From: a virus
Direction: 5' to 3' (one strand)
Virus record (IMG/VR): IMGVR_UViG_3300049024_000091
Coordinates: 1-26,596 of that record
Length of the DNA stretch: 26,596 nucleotides
The translations under genes were made by a program, and so were the position numbers. The notes beneath the pieces are model-generated. The model had not been told where the DNA came from. It worked only from the letters and a program-made list of their open reading frames with translations, and made no database searches. The stretch's first letter is position 1, and the number at the start of each line of letters is the position of its first letter. This document shows positions 1 to 8,185 of this stretch, in pieces.

Positions 1-2
1 GC

Positions 3-1571
3 GGTTTTCAGGGCCTCGGCGAAGCCTTCTCGCGCATGGGCGCCCGGCTCACGCCTGATGCCGCGGTCAAGGCGATCGAGGCCGGCGGCGGCTTCCTCGA
101 CGACACGACCAAGGGCGCCATGCGCGCGGCCGCGCTCGCCGACGAGGCCGACAGGGCGACCCTGCGCGTGCCCGACGGCGTAAAGCCGGACGAGGCGGCC
201 GCGACCCTCGCCGACGGCGTGCGCGTCGCGGTGGAACCGGAAGCGCCCCTCCCGCTCGGCACCCGCCCGGCGCCGATCTATGCCGACGACGCGCTCGCCC
301 GCGGGATCCTCGCCGAGGGCGGCGACCCCATGGAGCAGATCCTCCGGATCCGGCGGGATCCGCGCGCGGTGGAAAGCGCCCTTTCGTCCGACGATCCGAC
401 CATCCGATCGGTCGGCAACATGGCAAGTCTCTCCGACGAGACCTTCGCCCGCGTCGCCTCCGGCGAGATCTCGCCAGATGCGGCGGTGGTGATCGCGCGG
501 ATGAGCAATGATCCCGTGCTCGAGGCGCAGCTCGCCAGCCGCATCATGGAAGCCAATGCCCGCACGACCGATGCCGCGCGCCTGGTGGCGAGCGATGCCG
601 TGCGCGCCGCGACCTTCGAGGAGACGGCGCTCGCCCGCCTCGGCGTCGACACTGTGGACATGGGCCCTGCCCGAGCCATCCGCCGCAAGGCCGAGAGCCT
701 GGTGGAATTCCTCGCATCGAAAGGCGGTCTCCGGCCCGACGGCGAGCTGCGCGCCATCTTCGGTGGCAACAGCCATTTCGTGCCCGGCCAGGGCGCGCTG
801 ATCCGCGACACCGGCCTCACCCTCGACCGGGCTTTCGAGCTCGCCCAGGAAGCCGGCTATTTCCGCGACACGCGTTTCGAGGCGGGCGGCCCGCGGTCGA
901 TCAATTACAACGACATGCTGCGCGCGCTGGACGAAGAAGCCCGCGGCCGCCGGCTCTATGCCGAAGGCGACGCGGCCGACCCGATGCAGCGGGTGCGCCA
1001 GGCCGAGGAGCGCAAGGCCGCCGAGCGCCAGATGCGGCGCTTCTTCCAGAAACACGACATCGACCCCGACAGCATCGACCCGCGCCTGTGGAAGCGCACG
1101 CGCGAGATGCTGGAAGAAGGCCGCTACAGCGACCCCGACATTGCCTATGAACGCGCCGTGATGGAGGATAGCGACCGCTTCGACGCGCTCCACGCCGCGC
1201 GAAAGGAGATCCGCGATGACATCCCAGGGTGGGACATTCCTGATGACCGCGGCGCAGCACCGCCAGCTCGCGGCGCGGATCCGCAAGGAGCCGACGCTGG
1301 ACCCAGACGAGCGGGAACGCCAGGCGAAGAACCACGAGCTGGCGGCAACCCTGATCGAAGCCCGGACGGGCTCACAGCCTCGGAACGCGAAGGGCTGATC
1401 GCCCTCGCCGACAGTCCAGACGTGCGCCGCGCCGACGGCGCCGAGATCCGCAACCAGGTGCCGATCGTCGACGATGCCGGTCACGCCGGCGCGATCGACC
1501 GCGCGCGCCTCGCCGAGGCCGGCCAGCGCGATCGCCACCTCTCCGATCTCGTCAAGTCCTGCCAGATCTAG
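3..1571 (+). CDS. Large virion protein, probable internal/ejection protein (5' end outside window)
   Basis: The reading frame is open from the first bases of the window, so the start lies upstream and the ATG at 36 is probably internal. The visible part is helical and charged and lacks signal peptide or membrane segments. From about position 1210 the chain turns into a Pro/Gly/Asp/Arg-rich linker, then ends in a compact tail (about 1400-1571). Third-position GC drops to roughly half inside the linker because a second gene is nested there in another frame (1216-1398). It lies 9 bp before another large virion protein and upstream of the tailspike, where podoviruses place internal-virion/DNA-ejection proteins. 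The exact family is not recognised; the role is inferred from position and size. Confidence 0.65.
   Translation, partial: GFQGLGEAFSRMGARLTPDAAVKAIEAGGGFLDDTTKGAMRAAALADEADRATLRVPDGVKPDEAAATLADGVRVAVEPEAPLPLGTRPAPIYADDALARGILAEGGDPMEQILRIRRDPRAVESALSSDDPTIRSVGNMASLSDETFARVASGEISPDAAVVIARMSNDPVLEAQLASRIMEANARTTDAARLVASDAVRAATFEETALARLGVDTVDMGPARAIRRKAESLVEFLASKGGLRPDGELRAIFGGNSHFVPGQGALIRDTGLTLDRAFELAQEAGYFRDTRFEAGGPRSINYNDMLRALDEEARGRRLYAEGDAADPMQRVRQAEERKAAERQMRRFFQKHDIDPDSIDPRLWKRTREMLEEGRYSDPDIAYERAVMEDSDRFDALHAARKEIRDDIPGWDIPDDRGAAPPARGADPQGADAGPRRAGTPGEEPRAGGNPDRSPDGLTASEREGLIALADSPDVRRADGAEIRNQVPIVDDAGHAGAIDRARLAEAGQRDRHLSDLVKSCQI
1216..1398 (+). CDS. Nested out-of-frame small gene within the large virion gene
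   Basis: This 60-residue frame lies entirely inside the upstream virion gene, in the +1-shifted frame. It starts with ATG behind a near-ideal Shine-Dalgarno (AAAGGAGAT, 1202-1210; GGAG seven bases before ATG). By my count about 51 of 60 codons end in G or C here, against about 32 of 61 in the host frame over the same bases, so codon bias favours the nested frame. The product is predicted helical and charged, with a core around TAAQHRQLAARIRK and KNHELAATLIEAR; a second in-frame ATG is at 1243. The host gene reads as disordered linker over exactly this span. Function unknown. The alternative is a chance open frame, but ribosome-binding site and codon bias together argue against it. Confidence 0.6.
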   Translation: MTSQGGTFLMTAAQHRQLAARIRKEPTLDPDERERQAKNHELAATLIEARTGSQPRNAKG

Positions 1572-1580
1572 GATCCGACC

Positions 1581-4091
1581 ATGGCCCGCTTCAACGAATG
1601 CATTGCCTCGGCGCAGGCCCAGGGCGAGCTCGACGCCGACGAGGCTGCCATGCTGCGCGCGCTCTACGATGCCCAGGTGAAGGCGACCGGCGACGAGATG
1701 GCCGCCAAGGCCAAGATGGTGGAGCAGCTCACCGCCGAGGCCGAACGCAAGGAGCGCCTGGCGCGCCTCTCGGCCGAGCGCGCCGACCAGCTTGCCACCG
1801 TGATCGAGACCTTCCGCAACCCCAGGGGCGAGGCCGATGCCGTCATGGCGATCGAGGGCATCCTCGACAACCGGAACAATCTCCTCGTCGGCGTGCCCTC
1901 CGTCACCGGACGGCGCGATGCGCTGGTCGGCATGGCCCATGCCCGGCTCGAGGGATTGCTGCATGCGACCCGCCGCAAGGCCGTCTCGGGGCTTCGTCGC
2001 GGCGGCGCCATGCTCGACGACATGGTGGACGAGGCCTTCGGCAAGGGCACCGGCAACGAACAGGCCGCGGCCTTCCTCAAGGCCTGGCGCGAAACGGCCG
2101 ATTGGCTGGTCGACCGCTTCAACGCCGCCGGCGGCGAGATCGCCAAGATCAAGGACTATTTCCCGCAGAACCACGAGGCCGGCAAGATGCTCGCCGCCGG
2201 CAAGGCCAAATGGATCGAGGAGATCGGCCCGAAGCTCGACACGGCCGCCATGCGGGATCCCCTGCACGGCGGGCCGCTGACCGCCGAGCGCCTCGCCGAA
2301 AGCCTGTCGGTGATCTACGACCGGATCGTCACCGACGGGGCGATCGACATGCAGCCCTCGCGCCAGGCCATGGGGCGCGGCGCGCTGGCCAACCAGCGGC
2401 AGGAACACCGCTTCCTTGTCTTCAAGGATGCCGACGCCTGGCGCGCCTATCACGAGGCCTTCGGCGGCGCGAACGTCTATAACGCGCTGATGAACCACAT
2501 CAACGGCCTCGCAAAGGACGTGGCGGCGCTCGAGGTGCTCGGCCCCAATCCGAACGCGACCGTGACGTGGCTCGGGCAGATTGCTGAGAGCGAGCTGGCG
2601 AAGAAGAAGCTGAAACAGACCTCGCTCTACGCAGGGAACGACCGCACCGAAAATGGCGCGACCACGACACAGATTGAACGCCTCTGGACCGTCGTCAATG
2701 GATCCGTCGGCACCGGCAACCAAGCCATGGCCGACGCGCTGTCGGCCACCCGCAACTTCCTGACCGGCACGCAGCTCGCCTCGACCGCGCTCACCGCCGT
2801 GCTCGGCGACCCGTTCCAGCAGCGCAATGCCCGCGCCTTTGCCGGCGTCTCGACGCTCCGGTGGTTCACGGACCTGCCGGAGCAGCTCCTCTCCGGCAAA
2901 TCCAACCGCGAGGTGGTGCGCGCCGGCGTCATCATGCAGGACGCCATGGAGAACCTCACCACCGATCTCCGAGGCCGCGGGCTTGCCGGCGGCTCGGCGG
3001 AGCTCTCCAAATGGCTGCCCGACCGCGTGTTCCAGTGGACGGGCCTCGCGCCCTGGACCACGGCCAACCGGCGCAGCCAGGCCATGGGCATCATGTTCGA
3101 GGCCGGCGACCGCCTGGGGCAGTCGCTCGCCGAGATCTCGGCCGACGGCACGCGCGGCCAGAAATTCGCCCGGTGGCTGGAAGGCTTCGGCATCGGCGAG
3201 GCCGAGTGGCAGATCATCCGCGAGGCCAAGGCGCTCGACCACGGCCCCGCCGGCGGCCTCGTCACCATGATGTCGATCGCCAATTCCGCGCCCGGCGACC
3301 GGCGCGTGATGGAGGTGGCGCTGCGCTATGGCGATGCGGTGCATGCCTTCATGGAGGAAGCCGTGCCACAGGGCACCGCGACGGTGCGAACCATGCTCGG
3401 GCGCGGCACCGCAGCCGGAACGGTCGGCGGTGAATTTACACGGTCGGGGACCATGTATCTGAGCTATCCGGCCACCGTGATGTTGTCCATGATCCGCGCC
3501 ACCCAGCACGAGATGACCGAGGGCGGCACGTCGCGTGGCATGGCCTATGCGGCCGCCAGCGCCGTCTCGCTGACGATCGGCGGCGCGCTGGTGCTGCAGA
3601 TGCGCGAGCTCGCCAATGGCCGGGATCCTCGCCAGATCAACGACTGGAAGTTCTGGGCGCTGGCATGGGCCAAAGGTGGCGGTGCCGGATACTACGGCGA
3701 TTATGTCTTCGGTGACTACGCGCGCGGCTCGTCGCAAATGGTTTCAAAGCTTGCCGGCCCTGTCGGAAATTTCATGGGTGACGCTGCTTCGATCATCGGC
3801 GGCAAGGACGTCCTGGCCGTCATGTCGGGCGACGAAAGCGAGATCAACCGCACCCGCCGCCTCGTCGATTTCGGCCGGCGCTATACCCCGATCATCAACC
3901 ATTGGGCCATTAAGCCTGTGTCCGAGCGGCTGATCTGGGACCGCCTGCAGCTCCTTGCCGATCCGCGCTCCTATCGCCAGTGGGTGACCAAGGAGCGCCA
4001 GCTCTCCCGCGACGAAGGCCAGGGCGTGTGGTGGGGTCGCGGCGAGACAAGCCCGCGCCGGGAACCGGATTTCACGACGCTTTGGCAGTAA
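1581..4091 (+). CDS. Large virion protein, probable internal virion/DNA-ejection protein
   Basis: An 836-residue protein beginning 9 bp after the preceding gene, with AGGA upstream of the ATG. The first 80 residues are strongly helical and charged (coiled-coil-like). The remainder is a long mostly helical protein with a short hydrophobic stretch near residues 650-670 (YAAASAVSLTIGGALVLQM) that could contact or cross a membrane. There is no signal peptide and no enzyme motif I recognise. Its size, place behind another large virion protein and directly before the tailspike, and amphipathic character fit the ejection proteins of T7- and P22-like phages. That role is inferred; no residue-level signature proves it. 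Confidence 0.65.
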   Translation: MARFNECIASAQAQGELDADEAAMLRALYDAQVKATGDEMAAKAKMVEQLTAEAERKERLARLSAERADQLATVIETFRNPRGEADAVMAIEGILDNRNNLLVGVPSVTGRRDALVGMAHARLEGLLHATRRKAVSGLRRGGAMLDDMVDEAFGKGTGNEQAAAFLKAWRETADWLVDRFNAAGGEIAKIKDYFPQNHEAGKMLAAGKAKWIEEIGPKLDTAAMRDPLHGGPLTAERLAESLSVIYDRIVTDGAIDMQPSRQAMGRGALANQRQEHRFLVFKDADAWRAYHEAFGGANVYNALMNHINGLAKDVAALEVLGPNPNATVTWLGQIAESELAKKKLKQTSLYAGNDRTENGATTTQIERLWTVVNGSVGTGNQAMADALSATRNFLTGTQLASTALTAVLGDPFQQRNARAFAGVSTLRWFTDLPEQLLSGKSNREVVRAGVIMQDAMENLTTDLRGRGLAGGSAELSKWLPDRVFQWTGLAPWTTANRRSQAMGIMFEAGDRLGQSLAEISADGTRGQKFARWLEGFGIGEAEWQIIREAKALDHGPAGGLVTMMSIANSAPGDRRVMEVALRYGDAVHAFMEEAVPQGTATVRTMLGRGTAAGTVGGEFTRSGTMYLSYPATVMLSMIRATQHEMTEGGTSRGMAYAAASAVSLTIGGALVLQMRELANGRDPRQINDWKFWALAWAKGGGAGYYGDYVFGDYARGSSQMVSKLAGPVGNFMGDAASIIGGKDVLAVMSGDESEINRTRRLVDFGRRYTPIINHWAIKPVSERLIWDRLQLLADPRSYRQWVTKERQLSRDEGQGVWWGRGETSPRREPDFTTLWQ

Positions 4092-4511
4092 TCACGTCTT
4101 GGGGACCGCGCCGCGGCGGAAGTGCATCACGAGGCCCACCAAGCATGCGACTGCAAATCCGGCGATGAAATAGGCGGCGGCCGAATAGACTACACGTGGT
4201 AAGCGTTGCTCGACTGGAATACCCAACTGGTCCTGCCAAGACCAGCTCATCGCGGCGACGACGACTGTCACGAGGAGCGCGAAGCCGGCCGACCACCATG
4301 GCCGGTTCCAGAGGAGCCCAAAGCCGAAAAGGGCTAAGACCCTAACCGGGTCACTCCGCATCCCAGCCAAAGTGCCACCAAGAATGGGCGCAAGCGCGTC
4401 TAGCTTTGATACGGATGGCGGCAGTGCGATCGGCGGCAGCGCGAAACAGACTATGAGGGCAATCAAGGCCAGGCTGATCCATGTGACGACGTTGCGAGCG
4501 ACAGGATCCAT
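4092..4511 (-). CDS. Leftward membrane protein, candidate moron
   Basis: A 139-residue protein with about four hydrophobic segments (near residues 9-30, 38-52, 72-92 and 108-128). It is encoded against the direction of the surrounding late genes. Its stop codon abuts the stop of the upstream virion gene, so the two converge with no spacer. A ribosome-binding site (GGAGAG) precedes the ATG on the minus strand. The segment is visibly richer in A/T than its neighbours. A counter-oriented, compositionally different membrane gene inserted between structural genes is the classic layout of a moron expressed from the prophage, for example in superinfection exclusion or host conversion. Family not recognised; role inferred from layout. 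Confidence 0.7.
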   Translation of the reverse strand: MDPVARNVVTWISLALIALIVCFALPPIALPPSVSKLDALAPILGGTLAGMRSDPVRVLALFGFGLLWNRPWWSAGFALLVTVVVAAMSWSWQDQLGIPVEQRLPRVVYSAAAYFIAGFAVACLVGLVMHFRRGAVPKT

Positions 4512-4609
4512 CGCGTCTCTCCAGCAGTTTCGCCGACAGTAGACGATTCGCGCGCCTTAACGCGCCTCTGCCGGCCCGATCATGGAACCCTCGCCGCAGA
4601 GGGTCCGCG

Positions 4610-6631
4610 ATGTCCGTCACCGTTCCGATCACCCGCTCCTCGCGCCGCACCCAGCTCGCGGCCGCCGATGGGCAGACGGTGTTCACCTTCACTTCCGGCC
4701 CGGTCTGGGATACGGCCGACCTCATGGTCTATCGGCGGATCGCCCCGGCCACGAACTTCACCAGGATCACCACCGGCTTCGCCCTCGCCAAGATCGGCGA
4801 CGGCACGGCGGGCGCCACCTGCACCTTCGCCGTGGCGCCGAAGCCGACGGGAGGCGACCCGGCCGTCGACATCCGCATCGACAGCCGCCGGACGCAGGAA
4901 AGCGCGGTCAGCGCCGCGCGCTCCGGCAAGATCTCGGCGGCCGCGATCGACGCGCTGCTCGACCGCATCGCCACCACCCAGCAGGAGCTTCGGCGCGATG
5001 TCGGCACCGCCGATATCGGCGAGACGCTGGAAGACCATGCGGGCCTGCTTGCGCTGGCTGCCTATGAGGTGGCGAGCCGCACGGCCTTGGCCGCCCTCAG
5101 CGGGTCTCGCACGCCCGTCGTCAGCCTGACTGAAGCCGGCCGGGAAGGCCTGTTTGTGTGGTCTTCGGCCAACCTGTCGGCGCAGGTCACCGCTGACCCC
5201 GGACAGGGTCTCTATGTCGCGCCGGCGACCGACTATTCCGGCGGCGCCGGCGCCTGGGTGCGGCGGTGGGACGGCGTGAATGCGAACCCGAAATGGTGGG
5301 GTGTCAAGGCCGACGGGGCGACGGACGATCAGACCGCCGTGCAGCGCGCCATCAATTCGGCAGCGCCGGTGCTATGGTGGCCGTCCGGCACGATGTCCAT
5401 TCAGGGCACCGGGCTCATTTCGGGAGTGTCCAATCAGACCTGGCACGGCGTTCCCGGTGCGACAGTCTTTCGTCTCGACGTCAACCCCGCCGGGGATTTC
5501 GTCGCGTTCATCAACAAACAGTATGTTGTTATGGATGGGGTCACGATCGATTGGAACAACAAGACCGCCGCCGGACTGAACGGTGCGCTGGGCATGGCGA
5601 GCTGCAGCTTTTTCACGATCCGCAAAAATCGCATCATCAACATCGACAAGTTCGGTATTCTTGCGACTGGCCTGCAAGACAGCGAAATCTACGCAAATCG
5701 GATCACGAAAGCCACGGCGGCGAGCACCCAGAATAACGCCATTCTGCTTTCGTCTGCCGGTCGGCAATGTACGCGTGTCTGGGTGCGCGACAACTACATG
5801 TTCCGCTCCGGCCTGATCGCCAACTGCTCCTATTCTTATTTCATCAATAATCGCGCGACACAGTGGAAATACGGCGCTGGCATTGCCCTCGGATACGATA
5901 GCACGCCCGGCAATGTTTATGGTTATAATGTCATTGCCGGCAATATTCTTCACGGCAGTTCTGGCCTTGACGCAGACAGCACATACCCGGCCGGCATCGA
6001 AAACTGGTCTTACTACACGACCATCACCGGAAACGTCTGCTACGACAACAGCGGTTGCGGCATCGCCAACGGCGGTGAGTACAATACGGTGACCGGGAAC
6101 GTCTGCTATAACAACGGCACGAGCAGCGGCGGCGCCGGTATCGCGTCGACCTATACGACCGGCCACAGCGCATTCAGATCGGTCTATTCCGGCAATCTCA
6201 GCTTCAGCACGGCGGGCGTCGGCGCCGGAACGCAGACATACGGTTACTCGGAACTCGGCGGGTTCGACTTCTACTGCACGGTCGAAGGAAATTCGTTCTT
6301 TGGCAACAAGAACGGGGCCATCAGCCTTTCTGGCTCTACCACCAGCTACCGGGCGCCGACGCTCTACGCGAGCACTTCAGTGACGCCTGGAACGGTGGCA
6401 AATGGCACCCCCGTGACTGCCGACCTCACCGTCCCTAACGCGGTGCTCGGGGATCTCGTCACCGCATCGTTCTCGCTCGCATTGGGCGGTGTGCAACTCA
6501 CCGCCTGGGTGGTCTCCGCCAACACTGTCCGCGTCATGTTCGTCAATCCCAGCAGTGCGGGTCCCATTTCTCTCGGTGCCGGCACAGTCAATGTCAGAGT
6601 GGAGAAGCACGCAGCCTCGGCGCAATTCTGA
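4610..6631 (+). CDS. Tailspike / receptor-binding protein with right-handed beta-helix
   Basis: A 673-residue protein. Residues 1 to about 115 resemble the T7-tail-fibre-type N-terminal adaptor that fixes fibres to the tail. Around residue 230 lies a motif of the pectate-lyase-like family (GVKADGATDDQTAVQ). From there to about residue 560 there are repeated short strands rich in N, G and aromatic residues (patterns like ITGNVCYDN and VTGNVCYNN), as expected of a right-handed parallel beta-helix. The last 110 residues form a separate beta-rich cap. Such spikes bind, and often cleave, surface polysaccharide; catalytic residues cannot be assigned here. The start has AGAGGG upstream. The beta-helix part is richer in A/T than the N-terminal adaptor, consistent with module exchange. 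Confidence 0.85.
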   Translation: MSVTVPITRSSRRTQLAAADGQTVFTFTSGPVWDTADLMVYRRIAPATNFTRITTGFALAKIGDGTAGATCTFAVAPKPTGGDPAVDIRIDSRRTQESAVSAARSGKISAAAIDALLDRIATTQQELRRDVGTADIGETLEDHAGLLALAAYEVASRTALAALSGSRTPVVSLTEAGREGLFVWSSANLSAQVTADPGQGLYVAPATDYSGGAGAWVRRWDGVNANPKWWGVKADGATDDQTAVQRAINSAAPVLWWPSGTMSIQGTGLISGVSNQTWHGVPGATVFRLDVNPAGDFVAFINKQYVVMDGVTIDWNNKTAAGLNGALGMASCSFFTIRKNRIINIDKFGILATGLQDSEIYANRITKATAASTQNNAILLSSAGRQCTRVWVRDNYMFRSGLIANCSYSYFINNRATQWKYGAGIALGYDSTPGNVYGYNVIAGNILHGSSGLDADSTYPAGIENWSYYTTITGNVCYDNSGCGIANGGEYNTVTGNVCYNNGTSSGGAGIASTYTTGHSAFRSVYSGNLSFSTAGVGAGTQTYGYSELGGFDFYCTVEGNSFFGNKNGAISLSGSTTSYRAPTLYASTSVTPGTVANGTPVTADLTVPNAVLGDLVTASFSLALGGVQLTAWVVSANTVRVMFVNPSSAGPISLGAGTVNVRVEKHAASAQF

Positions 6632-6678
6632 CGCGCCTTCTTCGACCATGCGCGAGGTAGAGCGGCGAGGCTTGCCGC

Positions 6679-6819
6679 CTAATCCCCGCGCAGCCAAATC
6701 GCAATGCCGAGCCCCACCAGCACCGGCGGGCCAAAAACAAGCAGGAACATCACGACGCCGAAGGCCGTCGCGCCAAAGACGACGCCCAAGAGCCCCAGAT
6801 TTCTATACAGCTCTTTCAT
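6679..6819 (-). CDS. Small leftward two-helix membrane protein
   Basis: A 46-residue protein with two hydrophobic segments (about residues 8-28 and 30-42), oriented against the late operon in the gap between tailspike and endolysin. I chose the ATG at 6819 because the product then begins with a short polar N-terminus (MKELYRNLG); the frame is also open upstream to 6864. The ribosome-binding site is weak. Like the leftward gene at 4092-4511 it could be a prophage-expressed accessory gene, or an antiholin-like regulator given that lysis genes follow. It is short, so a chance frame cannot be excluded. Confidence 0.45.
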   Translation of the reverse strand: MKELYRNLGLLGVVFGATAFGVVMFLLVFGPPVLVGLGIAIWLRGD

Positions 6820-6918
6820 GCTGAAAGACTTATCCGACACAGGTTGAGGCGCAACCAACCGCACTCGACGTCAGTGGGTTGTGGAATGCAGGCCGGCGCG
6901 CCGGCGCTTAACGCCTGC

Positions 6919-6962
6919 CCTCCGGGCGCATTCTGGTGGTGTCGCACCACCAGGCCCGGAGG
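6919..6962 (+). promoter_or_regulatory. Hairpin that sequesters the endolysin ribosome-binding site
   Basis: The outer arms CCTCCGGGC (6919-6927) and GCCCGGAGG (6954-6962) are perfectly complementary. Between them lies an inner perfect stem CTGGTGGTG (6933-6941) / CACCACCAG (6945-6953) with a three-base loop, so 18 pairs form with a single five-base bulge. The 3' outer arm contains GGAGG, the Shine-Dalgarno of the endolysin ATG at 6971. Folded mRNA would hide that site. Translational timing of lysis is the inferred role. No T-run follows, so a terminator is unlikely. Confidence 0.6.
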
Positions 6963-6970
6963 CCGCCCCC

Positions 6971-7501
6971 ATGCCCCTGCCAGCCCGCTATGCCTTCCTC
7001 GGCAAAGAGCCCGGCCCCCGCATGCTGCTCGAGGCGCTGAAGCTCTACGGCACCACCGAGGCGAAGGGCGCGGCCGACAATCCGACCATCATGGCTTGGG
7101 CCCATGAGTGCGGCCTCAACCGCGCCTATGGCCATGACAGCGTGCCCTGGTGCGGGCTGTTCATGGCGGTGTGCGCGAAGCGCGCCACCTGGTCCCTGCC
7201 CGAGATGCCGCTCTGGGCGCTGTCCTGGTCGGAATGGGGCCGGCCCTCCGAGCGGCCGATGCTCGGCGACGTGCTGACCTTCAAGCGCGACGGCGGCGGC
7301 CACGTGGCGCTCTACGTCGGCGAGGACACCGGCGCCTATCACGTGCTCGGCGGCAACCAGTCCGACCAGGTGAACATCACCCGCATCGCCAAGGCGCGGC
7401 TCTACAAGGCCCGCCAGGCGCCGTGGCGCATCGGACCTCCCGACAACCGCCGCGTGATCCGCATGGCCGCCAATGGCCCTCTCTCCTCGAACGAAGCTTA
7501 A
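6971..7501 (+). CDS. Endolysin-like cysteine amidase/peptidase (TIGR02594 / CHAP-NlpC type)
   Basis: A 176-residue protein. The catalytic Cys lies in SVPWCGLFMA (Cys61) and the His in GGGHVALYVG (His111), followed by the family-typical GGNQSDQVNI. This order and spacing fit the TIGR02594 group of phage cysteine hydrolases, related to CHAP/NlpC-P60 peptidoglycan amidases. There is no signal peptide, so it should need a holin to reach the wall. The ATG at 6971 has GGAGG eight bases upstream; longer in-frame starts exist but would put the hairpin 6919-6962 inside the coding region. It opens the lysis cassette and is followed 11 bp later by a membrane protein. Confidence 0.85.
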   Translation: MPLPARYAFLGKEPGPRMLLEALKLYGTTEAKGAADNPTIMAWAHECGLNRAYGHDSVPWCGLFMAVCAKRATWSLPEMPLWALSWSEWGRPSERPMLGDVLTFKRDGGGHVALYVGEDTGAYHVLGGNQSDQVNITRIAKARLYKARQAPWRIGPPDNRRVIRMAANGPLSSNEA

Positions 7502-7512
7502 GGGGCCGACCC

Positions 7513-7935
7513 ATGCTGCACTTCCTCCTCCTCATCATCCTGCCGCTCCTCGCCCTTGCGGGGCCCGCCCATGCCGCGCCGGTGAGCCTGCAGCCGCTGG
7601 CGGATCTCCTCACCGCCTTCGTCAACCCGCTCCTGCAGACGGCGGCCGCGCTGCTGGTCGGCTATCTCGCCCTGCTCGCCAAGACCAAGTTCAACCTGTC
7701 GATCGAGAAGGACCACCGCGACGCGCTGCAGACCGCGCTCACCAATGCCGCGAGCCTGGTGGTGCAGAAGGTCGGCCAGCTGCCCTTCGGCCAGACGATC
7801 GAGATCTCAAATCCGGCCGTGGCCGAGGCGGTCAACTATGTGATCCGCGCGGTGCCCGACGCCATCAAGGCCTTCGGCCTGACGCCGGATGCGCTCGCCG
7901 AGAAGATCGCCGCCAAGATCCCGCAGGTGAACTAG
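7513..7935 (+). CDS. Membrane protein with signal peptide, holin-like candidate
   Basis: A 140-residue protein. Residues 1-24 are a clear signal sequence or anchor (MLHFLLLIILPLLALAG, then AHA/AP as possible cleavage site). A second hydrophobic helix follows at about 38-56 (LLQTAAALLVGYLALLA), then a soluble helical tail (AVAEAVNYVIRAVPDAIKAFG). Position between endolysin and spanin genes suggests a role in lysis. A holin with two membrane helices and a cytoplasmic tail is the most natural reading; a structural periplasmic protein is possible. Family not confidently recognised. Confidence 0.6.
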   Translation: MLHFLLLIILPLLALAGPAHAAPVSLQPLADLLTAFVNPLLQTAAALLVGYLALLAKTKFNLSIEKDHRDALQTALTNAASLVVQKVGQLPFGQTIEISNPAVAEAVNYVIRAVPDAIKAFGLTPDALAEKIAAKIPQVN

Positions 7936-7936
7936 C

Positions 7937-8185
7937 GTGCTCTCCACGCTGCTTTCAGCCTTCCTCACCGGCTTTCTCGTTCCCTTCCTCCGGTCGGTGC
8001 TCGCCGACCGGAGGGCCAGCGAGACGGCCAAGCAGCTCGGCAGCGCCGAGGCCCGGGCCGAGACGGCCACCATCATCGCGGAGCGCGCGGATGCACAGGC
8101 TCAGATCAACGCTGCCGATCGTGGTGGCTCTCGCGACGTCGCTCGGCGGGTGCGTGAGCGCCTCGCCGGCCGGCCCCGCGCTTGA
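7937..8185 (+). CDS. Inner-membrane spanin (Rz-like)
   Basis: An 82-residue protein starting with GTG one base after the previous stop. Residues 4-22 form a single N-terminal membrane helix (LLSAFLTGFLVPFLRSVLA). A charged, Ala-rich helical stretch consistent with a periplasmic coiled coil follows (about 27-60). A lipoprotein gene starts inside its 3' end in another frame, overlapping by 95 bp; this nested arrangement is diagnostic of Rz/Rz1 two-component spanins, which fuse inner and outer membrane as the last step of lysis of Gram-negative hosts. Sequence identity to known Rz is not needed for the call and was not tested. Confidence 0.75.
   Translation: MLSTLLSAFLTGFLVPFLRSVLADRRASETAKQLGSAEARAETATIIAERADAQAQINAADRGGSRDVARRVRERLAGRPRA

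Noticed and set aside
6888-6906. Palindrome GCCGGCGCGCCGGC as operator or terminator
   Set aside because: Perfect but made only of G and C in GC-rich DNA; no T-run, promoter or second copy supports a function.
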